Part shown: one piece after another, positions 63,715 to 64,000 of the stretch
Layout of the letters: the number at the start of each line of letters is the position of its first letter
How positions within the stretch are numbered: the first letter of the stretch is position 1
Assembly: GCA_002716125.1 (NCBI GenBank)
Contig: PAZH01000004.1
Location: forward strand, 62,001-126,000
Length of the DNA: 64,000 nucleotides
Origin: Rhodospirillaceae bacterium
Lineage (GTDB): Bacteria > Pseudomonadota > Alphaproteobacteria > UBA8366
Direction: 5' to 3'
Position numbers and translations under genes: made by a program
Notes under the pieces: model-generated
Told to the model about the DNA's origin: nothing
What the model saw: the letters and a program-made list of their open reading frames with translations, nothing else
Database searches by the model: none

Positions 63715-64000
63715 AGAAGACATCACGACGCTGGCGCTCGATGCAATTGTGAATGCGGCGAACGAATCGCTGTTGGGCGGCGGCGGTGTTGATGGGGCTA
63801 TCCATCGCGCAGCGGGACCCGAACTACTGGCCGAGTGCCGCACGCTCGACGGATGCCCGACGGGAGATGCGAAGATCACCGCCGGATATGCGCTGCCGGC
63901 GAAGCATGTGATCCATACGGTCGGACCCATATGGCAAGGCGGCGACGCGGACGAAGATGCGCGGCTCGCAAGCTGTTACCGGCGTTGTCTTGAAGTCGCG
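63692..64000 (+). CDS. Macro-domain protein (ADP-ribose-linked hydrolase-like), truncated by window end
   Basis: [49 protein letters not shown]...[10 protein letters not shown]; not in the ORF track because no stop lies in the window. Confidence 0.95.
   Translation, partial: MHRMRVIEEDITTLALDAIVNAANESLLGGGGVDGAIHRAAGPELLAECRTLDGCPTGDAKITAGYALPAKHVIHTVGPIWQGGDADEDARLASCYRRCLEVA

Noticed and set aside
1-64000. Prophage, transposon, CRISPR array, toxin-antitoxin, defence island, rRNA or tRNA
   Set aside because: No integrase or transposase-like ORFs, no regularly spaced repeats, and intergenic gaps are mostly too small; no tRNA cloverleaf recognised by eye, though a tRNAscan run would be needed to be certain

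Overview
This 64 kb window comes from a fairly GC-rich alphaproteobacterial chromosome (Rhodospirillales-like by gene content). It is almost entirely core genome. The gene order leuS-lptE-holA / parB-parA-rsmG-mnmG-mnmE / rho-hemJ-hemH-hemE || PPDK-regulator-maf-aroE-coaE-dnaQ / secB-fxsA / timA-mltA matches the neighbourhood of alphaproteobacterial replication origins. The AT-rich hemE/PPDK-regulator gap (about 20579-20938) is the best candidate oriC, and two perfect 16-bp parS sites lie about 10-12 kb away. Further along are lutABC, Smr, hslVU, a his cluster (hisB-H-GNAT-hisA-F-E) followed by a HIT gene, a NavAb-like voltage-gated sodium channel, comM, gshB, yraN, hemW-rdgB-rph, hrcA-grpE-dnaK-dnaJ-dapB, a bactofilin, adenosine kinase, an AmpG-like MFS transporter and a truncated macro-domain gene. 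I see no prophage, transposon, CRISPR array, rRNA or tRNA. Observations most worth a second look: the oriC/parS architecture; an in-frame amber codon near the 5' end of comM with homology-like coding on both sides; an orphan flagellin-like protein with a possible sigma-54 promoter; the sodium channel; strong hairpins in the hslV leader and the dnaK-dnaJ gap; a very AT-rich island inside rsmG; and a DUF1848 gene inserted between grpE and dnaK. All calls were made by eye, with no database searches. GC counts were done by hand.
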